The translations under genes were made by a program, and so were the position numbers. A stretch of 57,820 bases of DNA from Bdellovibrionales bacterium (GTDB lineage: Bacteria > Bdellovibrionota > FAC87 > UBA2466), in the NCBI GenBank assembly GCA_005776395.1, contig SXPJ01000073.1, forward strand, positions 1 through 57,820, read 5' to 3'. Of this stretch, positions 35,490 to 43,427 are shown piece by piece (position 1 is the first letter of the stretch; each line of letters begins with the position of its first letter). A model generated the notes under the pieces. It was not told where the DNA came from. It made no database searches and saw only the letters and a program-made list of their open reading frames with translations.

Positions 35490-35834
35490 TTATCGACAGA
35501 GAAAGCACTCGCTAGGAGTCAGGCAGAGCGAAAAATCTCCATCGGGACTAAGATTTAAGGCCATATTAGAGGGTTGATTTTGAGGCCAGTTAAGGAAACT
35601 TACATTATAGCTCTCTCTGGAGGTAGAGGCCGAAATATATTTACTTGCAATACCTTCCCAGGTGGCACCATTGTCCGACATTACTTTCAACTCACGCGTG
35701 GTTCGATCTAGTTCAGCCTTAAGGGTTCGATTTAAAGCTATTCGAGCGGTACAAGTTATCTTATCAGGTAACGACTTAGCGTGAACTGAGAGACTAAAAA
35801 ACGTGAAAGCTAAAACAGCTAAAATATTTTTCAT
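35490..35834 (-). CDS. small secreted protein, unrecognised
   Basis: 114 residues with a clear signal peptide (ILAVLAFTFFSLSVHAKS). The mature part has four Cys (ITCTARIAL, SLCLTPSECFLCR), three of them at the C-terminus, suggesting disulfides in the periplasm. An AGGAGAT-like site precedes the ATG. No family recognised. The interval 35835-36013 downstream of the next gene holds nothing clear. Confidence 0.55.
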   Translation of the reverse strand: MKNILAVLAFTFFSLSVHAKSLPDKITCTARIALNRTLKAELDRTTRELKVMSDNGATWEGIASKYISASTSRESYNVSFLNWPQNQPSNMALNLSPDGDFSLCLTPSECFLCR

Positions 35835-36013
35835 TTAGATCTCCTAAAAAAATAACCCGCTTTTTTAATTAAGTGTATCTTGAAAGAACCCTGGGAGCTA
35901 TCTTTAAAATTTGAAATTTGATCGTAAGATTTTTCTTCGCTCGTTAATAAATTATATAGGAATGTAGGCTACGCTTTGGTTAGTAGACTACGTACTAAAT
36001 AAAAAAGGCTATC

Positions 36014-36505
36014 TCAGTTCGGTTCCCCTGGTTCGCCAGACTCCCTGCTTCCTCCTGGCTCATCATCATTGCAAGCATTTCCTGCATTTGGCTTGAGACT
36101 TACTATCCAGTCTTCTATGACTTTAAGTGTTTCGGTGGAAACCTTCGCCTCTGGCGAAGGGGGCATTTTTCCTTCTTTCATAATAGACAGAAAAAAGCTT
36201 TGTTTTGGGCAACCGGGTTTAATGAGAAGACGCATACTTCCATGTTCATGAACATGTCCGTCTGCCTCAATAATTTTGCTGATGTCTCCTAATGCGACAT
36301 TACGGTTGACTGTAGCGGCTTGAGCATGGCACCTCACACAACTAACATTTACAAAATTGCGTTGAATACTCTGGGTAGTTGCTTCTAACTTCCTCCTGTC
36401 TATTGCTTTGATCTCTGTTCGATTGCACCCAATAAGAATAAATAAAAGGGAAACGGCAAGAACACCGAATCCCTTAAGAATTACAAAAGACCTTTTATTG
36501 ATCAT
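36014..36505 (-). CDS. c-type cytochrome lipoprotein (single CxxCH)
   Basis: 163 residues. A hydrophobic signal ends in the lipobox-like LLFILIGC, so probably lipid-anchored. One heme c site, SCVRCHAQAAT, and a downstream Met in EGKMPPSPE that fits the distal axial ligand of a mono-heme cytochrome of the planctomycete/DUF type. The C-terminal tail is low-complexity (Gly, Glu, Ser, Pro). ATG at 36505 is chosen; it overlaps the upstream gene by 11 bases. The protein would mature through the CcsA/ResB system encoded at 19.9-23.4 kb. Confidence 0.75.
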   Translation of the reverse strand: MINKRSFVILKGFGVLAVSLLFILIGCNRTEIKAIDRRKLEATTQSIQRNFVNVSCVRCHAQAATVNRNVALGDISKIIEADGHVHEHGSMRLLIKPGCPKQSFFLSIMKEGKMPPSPEAKVSTETLKVIEDWIVSLKPNAGNACNDDEPGGSRESGEPGEPN

Positions 36506-36782
36506 GGCACTCGATAGCCGCATCATGTTTATGGCAGAGATAATTAAACTCCATCGTCATGCCTTCATGATTAACGTAGATCTTAACTTTAGAGTCTTCT
36601 CCGGACTTCCAAGATTTATAACCCATAAAGTGTTCTACATGCCCCGTATTTGCCCTTCTAAAGTTATCGACCGCAATTTTAGTGGCCGCATGCAGCTCAT
36701 CAATGGAAAAGGCCGCCCACGCAACCTGGCTATTCGCAACGAATGAAAAAGCTGAGAGAAGAAAAAGTAAATATTTTTTCAT
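36495..36782 (-). CDS. small secreted protein, His-rich C-terminus
   Basis: 95 residues. Signal peptide YLLFLLSAFSFVANSQVAWAA, then a short mature domain with two Cys and several His (GHVEHFMGYKSW, CHKHDAAIECHD). No family recognised. It overlaps the downstream cytochrome gene by 11 bases, so both are translated together and probably share a periplasmic role. A 17-base palindrome lies 37 bases upstream of the ATG. Confidence 0.6.
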   Translation of the reverse strand: MKKYLLFLLSAFSFVANSQVAWAAFSIDELHAATKIAVDNFRRANTGHVEHFMGYKSWKSGEDSKVKIYVNHEGMTMEFNYLCHKHDAAIECHDQ

Positions 36783-36818
36783 TTTGATAACTCCTAGTTA
36801 AATTCTGCTAGAGACTAT

Positions 36819-36857
36819 TTTTTAATCGCTTGTGCTCTATGCAAAAGCAATTAAAAA
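36819..36857. promoter_or_regulatory. long palindrome in the divergent region 36783-37065
   Basis: TTTTTAATCGCTTGTGC (36819-36835) and GCAAAAGCAATTAAAAA (36841-36857) are inverted repeats with 15 of 17 positions matching and a TCTAT spacer. T-tract before and A-tract after argue against a terminator and for a protein-binding site. It sits between the secreted His-rich protein gene and the divergent gene at 37066. The rest of this 283-base interval shows nothing else clear. Confidence 0.5.
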
Positions 36858-37065
36858 GACTACACACCTTGCAAACTAACACTCCAAATATTGGATGGCA
36901 ATATACCCCAGCAGGGGACGATTACCTCTGCGCTTAAAGCAGTTGAGACCCTCATTATCGAAAAGTTAAGAGGTTGGTAACGGTGTTAAATCGATAGAAT
37001 ATTTTAAAAAGGGTAGGTTGCGATTGATCTCCGTACGAGATATAGATGTGACGAATGTAGGAAGT

Positions 37066-38781
37066 ATGAACATAATAAGAAAAGAAAAAAAAGAGGGATG
37101 TGATTTTTTTATTTTATTAATTTTGATTGGATTTTTCATACAAAGCCAAGCATTCTCAGCTGAACTAAAACAGGGGCGTTATTTTGGTTTTATAGAACTT
37201 GGACCTACAAAGGATAAAATTGCCGTTGTGTCGGATTTTTATCTACAATCTCCAGAGGATCTAAAGTTATTTCCAGCTCTTCATGCCACCCTCAAGCTGA
37301 CCCTAGGTGGCTTTAATACCCATGAGTATATAACGGAGACTTTTAATACCGTTCGATATGACTTCGAAAATGGCATCCTCGCATTAAACGATCCCAAAAA
37401 CGACATCGTAATCACAGCCGAAGTTAAATCGATAAACGGCAACCCGAATATTGAAGGAGATATCTTCTTAAGATCTTCAGCTGTCTTTGGAAAACTTTCT
37501 TTAGCTTACGAAACGGATGAGCCAGAGGGAGATCGAATGGAACGTAACCTTGACGCTAGCTCCTTCATTCCTCTTCTAGACGGACAATACGAAGGGAATT
37601 GCCAGGGCGAACGTGCTGTACTCCAACTGCAGACTGTCAGAGGTCTCAAAACTGTTTGGCAAGCAGAAGAGGAGGCCAGTTCTTTAAGCCAATATTATGG
37701 AATAAGTGGGCGATTAGGACTTGAAAATTCCATCATGTGTGGCGATCTACCCAAGGGTATGTGGTGCACCTACTTCACTTATGGTGGAGGATCATACAAC
37801 GCCTATCAGGGAAAATTACAATTAAAAGGCCCTTCAGCAACCGACGAATGTACAGTTCAGGGAGACACGCTAAAGTGCCAAATTCGTCGAAGAGATTGGA
37901 ATAAAGACTGCACATTTAAAAAAACAGCCCCTCAAATTAAAGATGCTAAATTTTATACTCGTAGATTTCATTTGAGTCCCACCACGGAACAGTTGAAAGA
38001 TCTTCCTTTAGCCAAGCCCCCCGAAAACTCAGAACTTTCCAACGCCGTCCGAGGAATATTTGCGGGTTATGTTCATAATGAAATAACGAATTCCTACCAG
38101 TATATACAGCTTAATGTAATACCGTTTTCATTTACTGAAAATCCTCACAATCCGAACCAAATGATGATTTCGAGCACTGCGACCCTTCATCTAGGAAAAG
38201 ATATTTCGAGCCCATTCATTACACAAATGTTTGAGCCGCGATCCTTTTACATTCGTCCAGGCTTTACTCTTAACGGTCCTAATACGGATACTTTCATTAA
38301 TATTTCTCAGTGGAAAAAAGGCTTTATTCGTGGAGATCTTTACTCTCATGCTTTTGGTCGAGTAGGTACCGTTCAACTCATTAAAGGAACACCCCCGGCA
38401 GCCCCTGAGGAGGCAGAAATCGTACGCTCTTTTGTAGGAGAGTTCGAGGGGCCTCTTGATAGCAGTGGAGTCTCTGCAAAGCTAAGATGGTTTCGATTTT
38501 TGTTTCCAGTACAGCCCAATGATTTAACCGATCATCTCATTCGATTTTCTGGCTCTTACACCCCCGTCCTTGGGCTCGCTCCTGTGCATACTATTGATCG
38601 CGGTACCTTCGATCCTTTCACCGGGGTCTTGGGTTGGATTATTGAAAAAGATGGTGCTGCCACATTTTCAAATGGTTCGATGGATAAGAATGGCAATGCT
38701 CAAATGTATTGGCCGCCGGCACCCGGTGTATTTGGAGCTTACATGAACGACTATGAGACCGAAACATTCAGGCGAAAATGA
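37066..38781 (+). CDS. large secreted beta-rich protein, unrecognised
   Basis: 571 residues from ATG 37066, which has a TAGGA site; a TTG at 37018 is in frame. A hydrophobic signal (FFILLILIGFFIQSQAFSA) precedes a mature protein that is almost entirely predicted beta strand. It contains at least three repeats of a unit with G-x-Y/F-x-G and L-x-L patterns (for example LDGQYEGNC, VRGIFAGYV, VGEFEGPLD). No known family. It is followed 48 bases later by the multicopper oxidase and may be part of the same operon. Confidence 0.6.
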   Translation: MNIIRKEKKEGCDFFILLILIGFFIQSQAFSAELKQGRYFGFIELGPTKDKIAVVSDFYLQSPEDLKLFPALHATLKLTLGGFNTHEYITETFNTVRYDFENGILALNDPKNDIVITAEVKSINGNPNIEGDIFLRSSAVFGKLSLAYETDEPEGDRMERNLDASSFIPLLDGQYEGNCQGERAVLQLQTVRGLKTVWQAEEEASSLSQYYGISGRLGLENSIMCGDLPKGMWCTYFTYGGGSYNAYQGKLQLKGPSATDECTVQGDTLKCQIRRRDWNKDCTFKKTAPQIKDAKFYTRRFHLSPTTEQLKDLPLAKPPENSELSNAVRGIFAGYVHNEITNSYQYIQLNVIPFSFTENPHNPNQMMISSTATLHLGKDISSPFITQMFEPRSFYIRPGFTLNGPNTDTFINISQWKKGFIRGDLYSHAFGRVGTVQLIKGTPPAAPEEAEIVRSFVGEFEGPLDSSGVSAKLRWFRFLFPVQPNDLTDHLIRFSGSYTPVLGLAPVHTIDRGTFDPFTGVLGWIIEKDGAATFSNGSMDKNGNAQMYWPPAPGVFGAYMNDYETETFRRK

Positions 38782-38829
38782 GATGCCTATGCAAAAGTTA
38801 TCTGATTTGGATTTCAATAGAGGTTTCAA

Positions 38830-39912
38830 GTGATTAATAAAGTATCGCGACGATCTTTTCTCTCAGGCCTTGGGGCGCTTTCCATTCCATTGCTCAAGGC
38901 TCAAACAGGAAAAGCCCATGGAAATGAGGCCGCCGTCGATGAGACCCCACTCAGCAGAAACGAAAGTTATCTTCCAGTAGCAACTCCCGGAATTAAGACA
39001 CTCCCCTACACCATGGATGGAGGAGTAAAAGTCTTTCGACTCATCGCTGAACCTGTCATTACTCAGTTTCAGGACATGAGTGATCCTCATGGAATGAAGC
39101 GAAGACCCATCATGGGATGGGGTTACAATGGATCTATTATAGGGCCTACCATTGAAGCTGTAGAAGGAGATGTTGTTCGAATTCATGTAGAAAATCGTCT
39201 AAAGGAACCTACAACCGTTCATTGGCACGGAATTCACCTTCCCATTGAGATGGATGGAGTTCCTGGTTTTTCCCAACAGCCGATTGAGCCTGGACAAACT
39301 TTCACATACGAGTTTCCGCTCATTCAGCATGGAACCTATTTTTATCATCCGCACTTTATGGGGGCTAAGCAAGTTGGACTTGGGATGAGTGGTTTTTTTA
39401 TTATCCATCCTAAGGATCCCAAACCTTACCAAATTGTCGATAGGGACTATGCTTACTTTTTGCAAGTTTGGATGATTCATCCGGGAAGCCCAATTCCAGA
39501 TACAATGGAGATGACCGAGTTTAATTATTTTACGATGAATGGAACCCCGGGACCAGATATCGTTCCAATGACGGCTAAACTTGGAGAAAAAGTTAGAATC
39601 AGAGTGGCGAATTTAAGCATGATGACCCATCCAATCCATCTCCATGGCCATAGCTATAAAATCACAGAACATGGTGCGGGTTTCTTGCCTCCCCACCAAC
39701 ATATTCTTGCAAACACAGAAAATATTAGCGCTGCTGAGGAGCGTACATTTGAGTTTACGGCTGAACGTAAAGGAAAGTGGCTCTTTCACTGCCATTTCAT
39801 GCATCATACTATGAACGACATGCACCGCATCTCTATTCCTGGAATGGGGGGACATGCCACTCATGCTGGAATGGACATGGGTGGAATGCACACCTGGATT
39901 GAAATTACTTAA
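38830..39912 (+). CDS. Tat-exported multicopper oxidase
   Basis: 360 residues. A twin-arginine signal (SRRSFLSGLGALSIPLL) directs export of the folded enzyme. All four copper motifs are present: HWHGIHLP, HGTYFYHPH, HPIHLHGHS and HCHFMHH, so type 1, 2 and 3 sites can form. It is shorter than three-domain laccases (about 500 residues), which suggests a two-domain or compact form. The C-terminus is rich in Met, His and Gly (MGGHATHAGMDMGGMH), as in copper-handling proteins. The GTG start has AGAGGT upstream. Likely role: periplasmic cuprous oxidase or copper tolerance. Confidence 0.9.
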   Translation: MINKVSRRSFLSGLGALSIPLLKAQTGKAHGNEAAVDETPLSRNESYLPVATPGIKTLPYTMDGGVKVFRLIAEPVITQFQDMSDPHGMKRRPIMGWGYNGSIIGPTIEAVEGDVVRIHVENRLKEPTTVHWHGIHLPIEMDGVPGFSQQPIEPGQTFTYEFPLIQHGTYFYHPHFMGAKQVGLGMSGFFIIHPKDPKPYQIVDRDYAYFLQVWMIHPGSPIPDTMEMTEFNYFTMNGTPGPDIVPMTAKLGEKVRIRVANLSMMTHPIHLHGHSYKITEHGAGFLPPHQHILANTENISAAEERTFEFTAERKGKWLFHCHFMHHTMNDMHRISIPGMGGHATHAGMDMGGMHTWIEIT

Positions 39913-39936
39913 CTTAAAAACACGAGGTATAAAACA

Positions 39937-40302
39937 ATGAGCAAAACCAATTTAATACTAATGGTACTTACCGGAATTTTTGTTGCTACCCCTTTTGCAT
40001 TCGCTGACGATACAAATGTCTATATAAGACTTTATGAAAAAAGAGTTGAGTTTGCGAAAGCCGATGTAAAGAAACAGGAAGCTGAAACCTCCTATCAATT
40101 GGCAAGTTTGGCTCGAGCGCGCTACCTCGTAGAGAAGAACGCTATAACACAGCAAGAGTTTGAACGCATTGAAGCTGATTACAAGAAAAGCTTAGCCGAA
40201 GAAGATGTACTAAGAGCGAAAGTGGGAGAGGAAGAAGCGACACTCGACGTCGTTAAGCAACTTGTTCAGAATAGCCAACCCGTTCCGCTTTGTCGCGATT
40301 AA
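39937..40302 (+). CDS. periplasmic helical-hairpin protein
   Basis: 121 residues: signal peptide (LILMVLTGIFVATPFAFA) followed by one long helical hairpin rich in Ala, Glu and Lys (KADVKKQEAETSYQLASLARARYLVEK ... ITQQEFERIEADYKKSLAEEDVLRAK). The pattern resembles the coiled-coil hairpin of membrane-fusion or outer-membrane efflux proteins, but without lipoyl or barrel domains. It lies 24 bases after the multicopper oxidase, so it is probably in its operon. The function is unknown; binding to the oxidase or to an efflux partner is possible. Confidence 0.6.
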   Translation: MSKTNLILMVLTGIFVATPFAFADDTNVYIRLYEKRVEFAKADVKKQEAETSYQLASLARARYLVEKNAITQQEFERIEADYKKSLAEEDVLRAKVGEEEATLDVVKQLVQNSQPVPLCRD

Positions 40303-40308
40303 AGCGCA

Positions 40309-40974
40309 ATGTGTCCTTGGGAAGGTTTTTGTCAGGCAACGCTATCTTTTTGTGAAGCGGTTCTTTGCTCGTGGATTAGACAACCAGGAAATACCTATTC
40401 GAGTCTTGCTTATATTATCGTAGGCATCTTACTCCTTCGAAATTCCCACATACAAGGCACACTAAGTGGAAAGCACTTCGGCTTCACTTCGATAATTCTA
40501 GGACTGGGATCCTTTATTTACCATGCAACCGGCACGTGCCTAGGGGGAGAGTTAGATTATTTGGGAATGTTTCTAGTCACAGGGCTTCTCACTGGCCTGA
40601 ATTGTCGAAGGCTGTTTGGAATCTCTTGGCGCCTCACATATTCTATTGTTTTTATAATCACTGTTGCACTGCATGCTCTAGCCTGTTTATTTCCCCATGC
40701 TGCAAGAGTTCTTTTCGCCTTGGGTAGTCCATGCTGCTTGTTAGAAATCGTTCTTTGGCTTCGTAAAAAATTCCCGACACGATATAAAGCGTATGGGTTA
40801 AGTTGGGGAATAATAAGTATCGCATTTGTTTTTTGGATGCTCGATCAAAGTAGTTTTTGCAACCCTGAATATCACTGGTTGAATGGGCACGTGGTTTGGC
40901 ATCTATTAACTGCCGCCTCTTTTATTCCACTCACGGTCTTTTACTTACAGTTTCCTAGCCTACAAAAGAAATGA
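40309..40974 (+). CDS. CREST-family (alkaline ceramidase-like) membrane hydrolase
   Basis: 221 residues with about seven membrane helices. The CREST/ceramidase pattern is visible: a Glu-containing N-terminus (CEAVLCSWIRQPGNTYSSLAY), SFIYHATGTCLGGELDYLGM with Ser, His and Asp, and a C-terminal HWLNGHVVWHLLTA carrying the His pair that would bind zinc. Family members are amide hydrolases acting on lipids. It starts 6 bases after the helical-hairpin gene and completes the multicopper oxidase operon. The substrate in this organism is unknown. Confidence 0.75.
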   Translation: MCPWEGFCQATLSFCEAVLCSWIRQPGNTYSSLAYIIVGILLLRNSHIQGTLSGKHFGFTSIILGLGSFIYHATGTCLGGELDYLGMFLVTGLLTGLNCRRLFGISWRLTYSIVFIITVALHALACLFPHAARVLFALGSPCCLLEIVLWLRKKFPTRYKAYGLSWGIISIAFVFWMLDQSSFCNPEYHWLNGHVVWHLLTAASFIPLTVFYLQFPSLQKK

Positions 40975-41018
40975 GGTTCTCCGCCCAGCAAACCAGTTTT
41001 CACTAAACATACTCGTCC

Positions 41019-41555
41019 CTAAAATGCAGGACAATCTAAGTGCTTCTTTTGAAGAGAAAATTCTTCTAGGTTTATCTCCTTTGCCTCCTCCTCCCAAAGC
41101 TGAACGGGAATTTCGCGATAAAAGATTCGTTTTCTAGCAATGAGAGTAGAGTTCACTACAAAGTTATCATCTTCTATTCTGATATTACCTTTTCCAGTAT
41201 CAAACAACATAGAGAACGTAAGATAATTCCATTTCCAGGCTTTGCCTTGAAGCTTCCCAGTTCCTGATAGTGTGCCTTTAAAGTTCGGAGCGTTTGAAAT
41301 TTGCAAAATCTTATTTCCCTGAACCTTCATATAAACTGGATATACACTTGCTGCTGATCCATTGCGTTTTACGCAGGCAATCTCTGTGATGAGATTATTT
41401 TTGGGATTTATCGTCTTCTCAACTACCATTTCTTCCTGTGACTCTTTCCCCGTTTTCAAATCAATGACCCTTGCGGTTCCTGAATAATATAGGGTCGAAG
41501 ATGCTTTGACGGCTGGGGAGACTAAAATGGCCAATATTAAAATAAAGCGGAACAT
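41019..41555 (-). CDS. secreted beta-rich protein, unrecognised
   Basis: 178 residues with a signal peptide (FRFILILAILVSPAVKA). The mature part reads as alternating beta strands (TLYYSGTARVIDLKTG, LSGTGKLQGKAWKWNYLTFSMLF), similar in composition to DUF1579-like or lipocalin-type domains, but I cannot assign a family. It is convergent with the CREST gene and lies downstream of the AraC regulator on the same strand. Confidence 0.55.
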   Translation of the reverse strand: MFRFILILAILVSPAVKASSTLYYSGTARVIDLKTGKESQEEMVVEKTINPKNNLITEIACVKRNGSAASVYPVYMKVQGNKILQISNAPNFKGTLSGTGKLQGKAWKWNYLTFSMLFDTGKGNIRIEDDNFVVNSTLIARKRIFYREIPVQLWEEEAKEINLEEFSLQKKHLDCPAF

Positions 41556-41624
41556 ATACTATCTCCTTAATAATGCACTAAAGTAGACTGGAGATTCCGA
41601 CCCGTATTGGAAGATTCCGACAGT

Positions 41625-42488
41625 TTAGGCCCTTGGCGATAATATTTCCGTGGGGCATTTACCAGTAAGGGCCCTAAAGTCATTGATGAGGTGCGCCTGA
41701 TCGTAATACCCCATTTCAAGCGCCAGATTTGACCAATCGATAGCTTGGCCTTCCAAAATACTTTTCGCTGTATCTTGAAAACGTTGGATACGAATCCACA
41801 TTCTTGGACTTACTCCTACACACTTCTGAAAGAGCCTTTGAATCTTCCTTTCATTCATACTGGGGAAAGATTTTAAAAGATCGTTACAATTTTTTATTCC
41901 TTCTTCTTGGACAGTAAAAGCTAAGATTTCATGCACCAGCTGTAATTCTTCTGGTGGATGTTTAGGAATATAACGAAGAAAAACTTCATCCCATTGTTTT
42001 GTTTTTTCTAAAAAGGAAAGAGAAGAGAGGGCTATCTCTTCAAACTGGTGATGGCTATCAGGAAAAATATCGGAAAGCGGTAAAACCTTATCTACTAGCT
42101 CTGAACCATTTTTTTTGTAAAAAGGAAAAAATCCTCCAGGAGTAAATTGCACTCCCAAGTTTCGATTTTTGCCTGTAATAGGAAAAGAGAAGGCATTTTC
42201 TCTAACTCCAACTACTTTTGAACCTAAGCTTCCTTGAGTAGGGTTTGCCTCAAATACCAAATTTACACATCCACTTGGCACAACTTGAATTGGAACTTGT
42301 TTTCCCCCTAAGTCCCAACTCATATCCCAATAAGAGCAAATGTAAGGTCGGAGAGCTTCATTAGGTTCAAGTTCCACGATTTTAGCAGGAGCCTCGGGAG
42401 TTCTTTTCCCTTGGAAGATCACTCCCTCGGGAACCCAAAAAAAGCGGCTCACATGATTTGATAAGTAAATTTTTCCTTCAATTCCCAT
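41625..42488 (-). CDS. AraC-family transcriptional regulator with DUF6597-like sensor
   Basis: 287 residues. The N-terminal half (PNEALRPYICSYWDMSW, VPSGCVNLVF, VQFTPGGFFPFY) matches the small-ligand sensor domain common in short AraC proteins, and the C-terminal half holds the HTH_18 domain (NERKIQRLFQKCVGVSPRMWIRIQRFQ ... WSNLALEMGYYDQAHLINDFRALTGKCP). It is likely to regulate itself or the neighbouring secreted protein. It marks the end of the well-conserved part of the window. Confidence 0.88.
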   Translation of the reverse strand: MGIEGKIYLSNHVSRFFWVPEGVIFQGKRTPEAPAKIVELEPNEALRPYICSYWDMSWDLGGKQVPIQVVPSGCVNLVFEANPTQGSLGSKVVGVRENAFSFPITGKNRNLGVQFTPGGFFPFYKKNGSELVDKVLPLSDIFPDSHHQFEEIALSSLSFLEKTKQWDEVFLRYIPKHPPEELQLVHEILAFTVQEEGIKNCNDLLKSFPSMNERKIQRLFQKCVGVSPRMWIRIQRFQDTAKSILEGQAIDWSNLALEMGYYDQAHLINDFRALTGKCPTEILSPRA

Positions 42489-42629
42489 TGGACGAGCACT
42501 ATATACCAGTTTTAGCTTTCAAAATAGCCCCCTACTCTTCAAAACAAAGTGCCATAGACTTCCTTTCATACCAGAATCTAGGGTTCGGGATCTAGTTAGT
42601 CTCCGGATTATGGTGTAACCCCTTTATAG

Positions 42630-42950
42630 GGAGGCACTATACCCTTTCCTCCTGCGCTGGCCCATTTTTTACTTTGGAAAAAGGAACCCCAGAGTACCGC
42701 AGTCCCGCCCGAAATTGATGTTCTTCCAAAGATCCATATTCAGGCTCAGGGCAGCACTGGTGCTACCTCCAAAGATAATTTTGGGGGTGGCGGAAGTGGT
42801 CTCGTTGAGGCTCTCTTGGCCATGCTCATGTCCGATAAGATCGCGAATACGGATAAATTTGAACAAACTCCGATAACTGAAGAAGCCGCCGAGATTCGCC
42901 GTCAACTAATCAAGCAGATGAATACGGCGAAACAGGCGAAAGAGGCATAG
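42630..42950 (+). pseudogene. C-terminal fragment, SPFH/flotillin-like
   Basis: A frame of about 106 codons open from 42630 to the TAG at 42948 with no plausible start or ribosome site. The sequence looks like a true protein end: PPEIDVLPKI, a glycine linker (GGGGSGLVEALLAMLMSDK) and a charged helical tail (EEAAEIRRQLIKQMNTAKQAKEA). It resembles C-termini of SPFH/flotillin-type proteins. A matching N-terminal-like piece is on the opposite strand at 43065-43250. The assignment is tentative. Confidence 0.45.
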
Positions 42951-42983
42951 TCACCCAAGCATTATAACTGATTGAGTAAACTG

Positions 42984-43082
42984 ATGAGTGAGACAACTAT
43001 TAACTTTAGAGGTGTTGGCAAACGCTTCGGAACCAACACGGCGCTCGACGACGTAAACCTCTCATTACCAGCAGTTGCCTAG
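42984..43082 (+). pseudogene. N-terminal stub of an ABC-type ATPase
   Basis: ATG at 42984 and 32 codons: SETTINFRGVGKRFGTNTAL, then DDVNLSLP, which is the classic first beta sheet of an ABC ATP-binding protein, cut off before the Walker A motif. The frame ends at a TAG (43080-43082) after sequence that appears foreign to the gene. It is therefore the 5' remnant of a deleted transporter gene. Confidence 0.5.
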
Positions 43083-43250
43083 ACGATTTACGATAATCGC
43101 AAATTGAACCAAGTTTATGGCGTATGTTCCTTCTCGGATAATTTTTCTTTGAGATCCCTTCTGTCCGCCTATTTCTGACGTGAGAAAGGTCCGCGTATTT
43201 TGAAAATAGGTATCTGGTGGGTTGGCAACAAGTATCTGTGTGGGTGGCAA
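43065..43250 (-). pseudogene. N-terminal-region fragment of an SPFH/flotillin-like protein
   Basis: 61 codons. The stretch EIGGQKGSQRKIIREGTYAINLVQFAII resembles the 'LREGTYAIN...F' region of prokaryotic SPFH/flotillin proteins, with an upstream PDTYFQNTRTFL. The frame ends shortly afterwards in unrelated sequence. It lies in the opposite orientation to the C-terminal-like fragment at 42630, so the parental gene was apparently inverted and deleted. From 43251 to 43427 I see no gene I can support; a plus-strand frame (43200-43448) overlaps but lacks a credible start and family. Confidence 0.4.
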
Positions 43251-43427
43251 TGGTCTGCCGTCTCTGAAGAAGACATAGCCAATTTAATCAAAATGGCAGT
43301 CCCTCTAACGATGCTCGCTCTCACCTCTCAAAATATCGGATTAATCATCTCTGCTGTACGGACCGCGCAGATTGAACTCATTGCCAGTTCTAAGATGTCA
43401 AGGGGGGAGACTCGCATATGGAATTTT

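Noticed and set aside
42669-42905. Minus-strand 78-codon frame
   Set aside because: It is the antisense of the plus-strand C-terminal fragment, which has much more protein-like composition.
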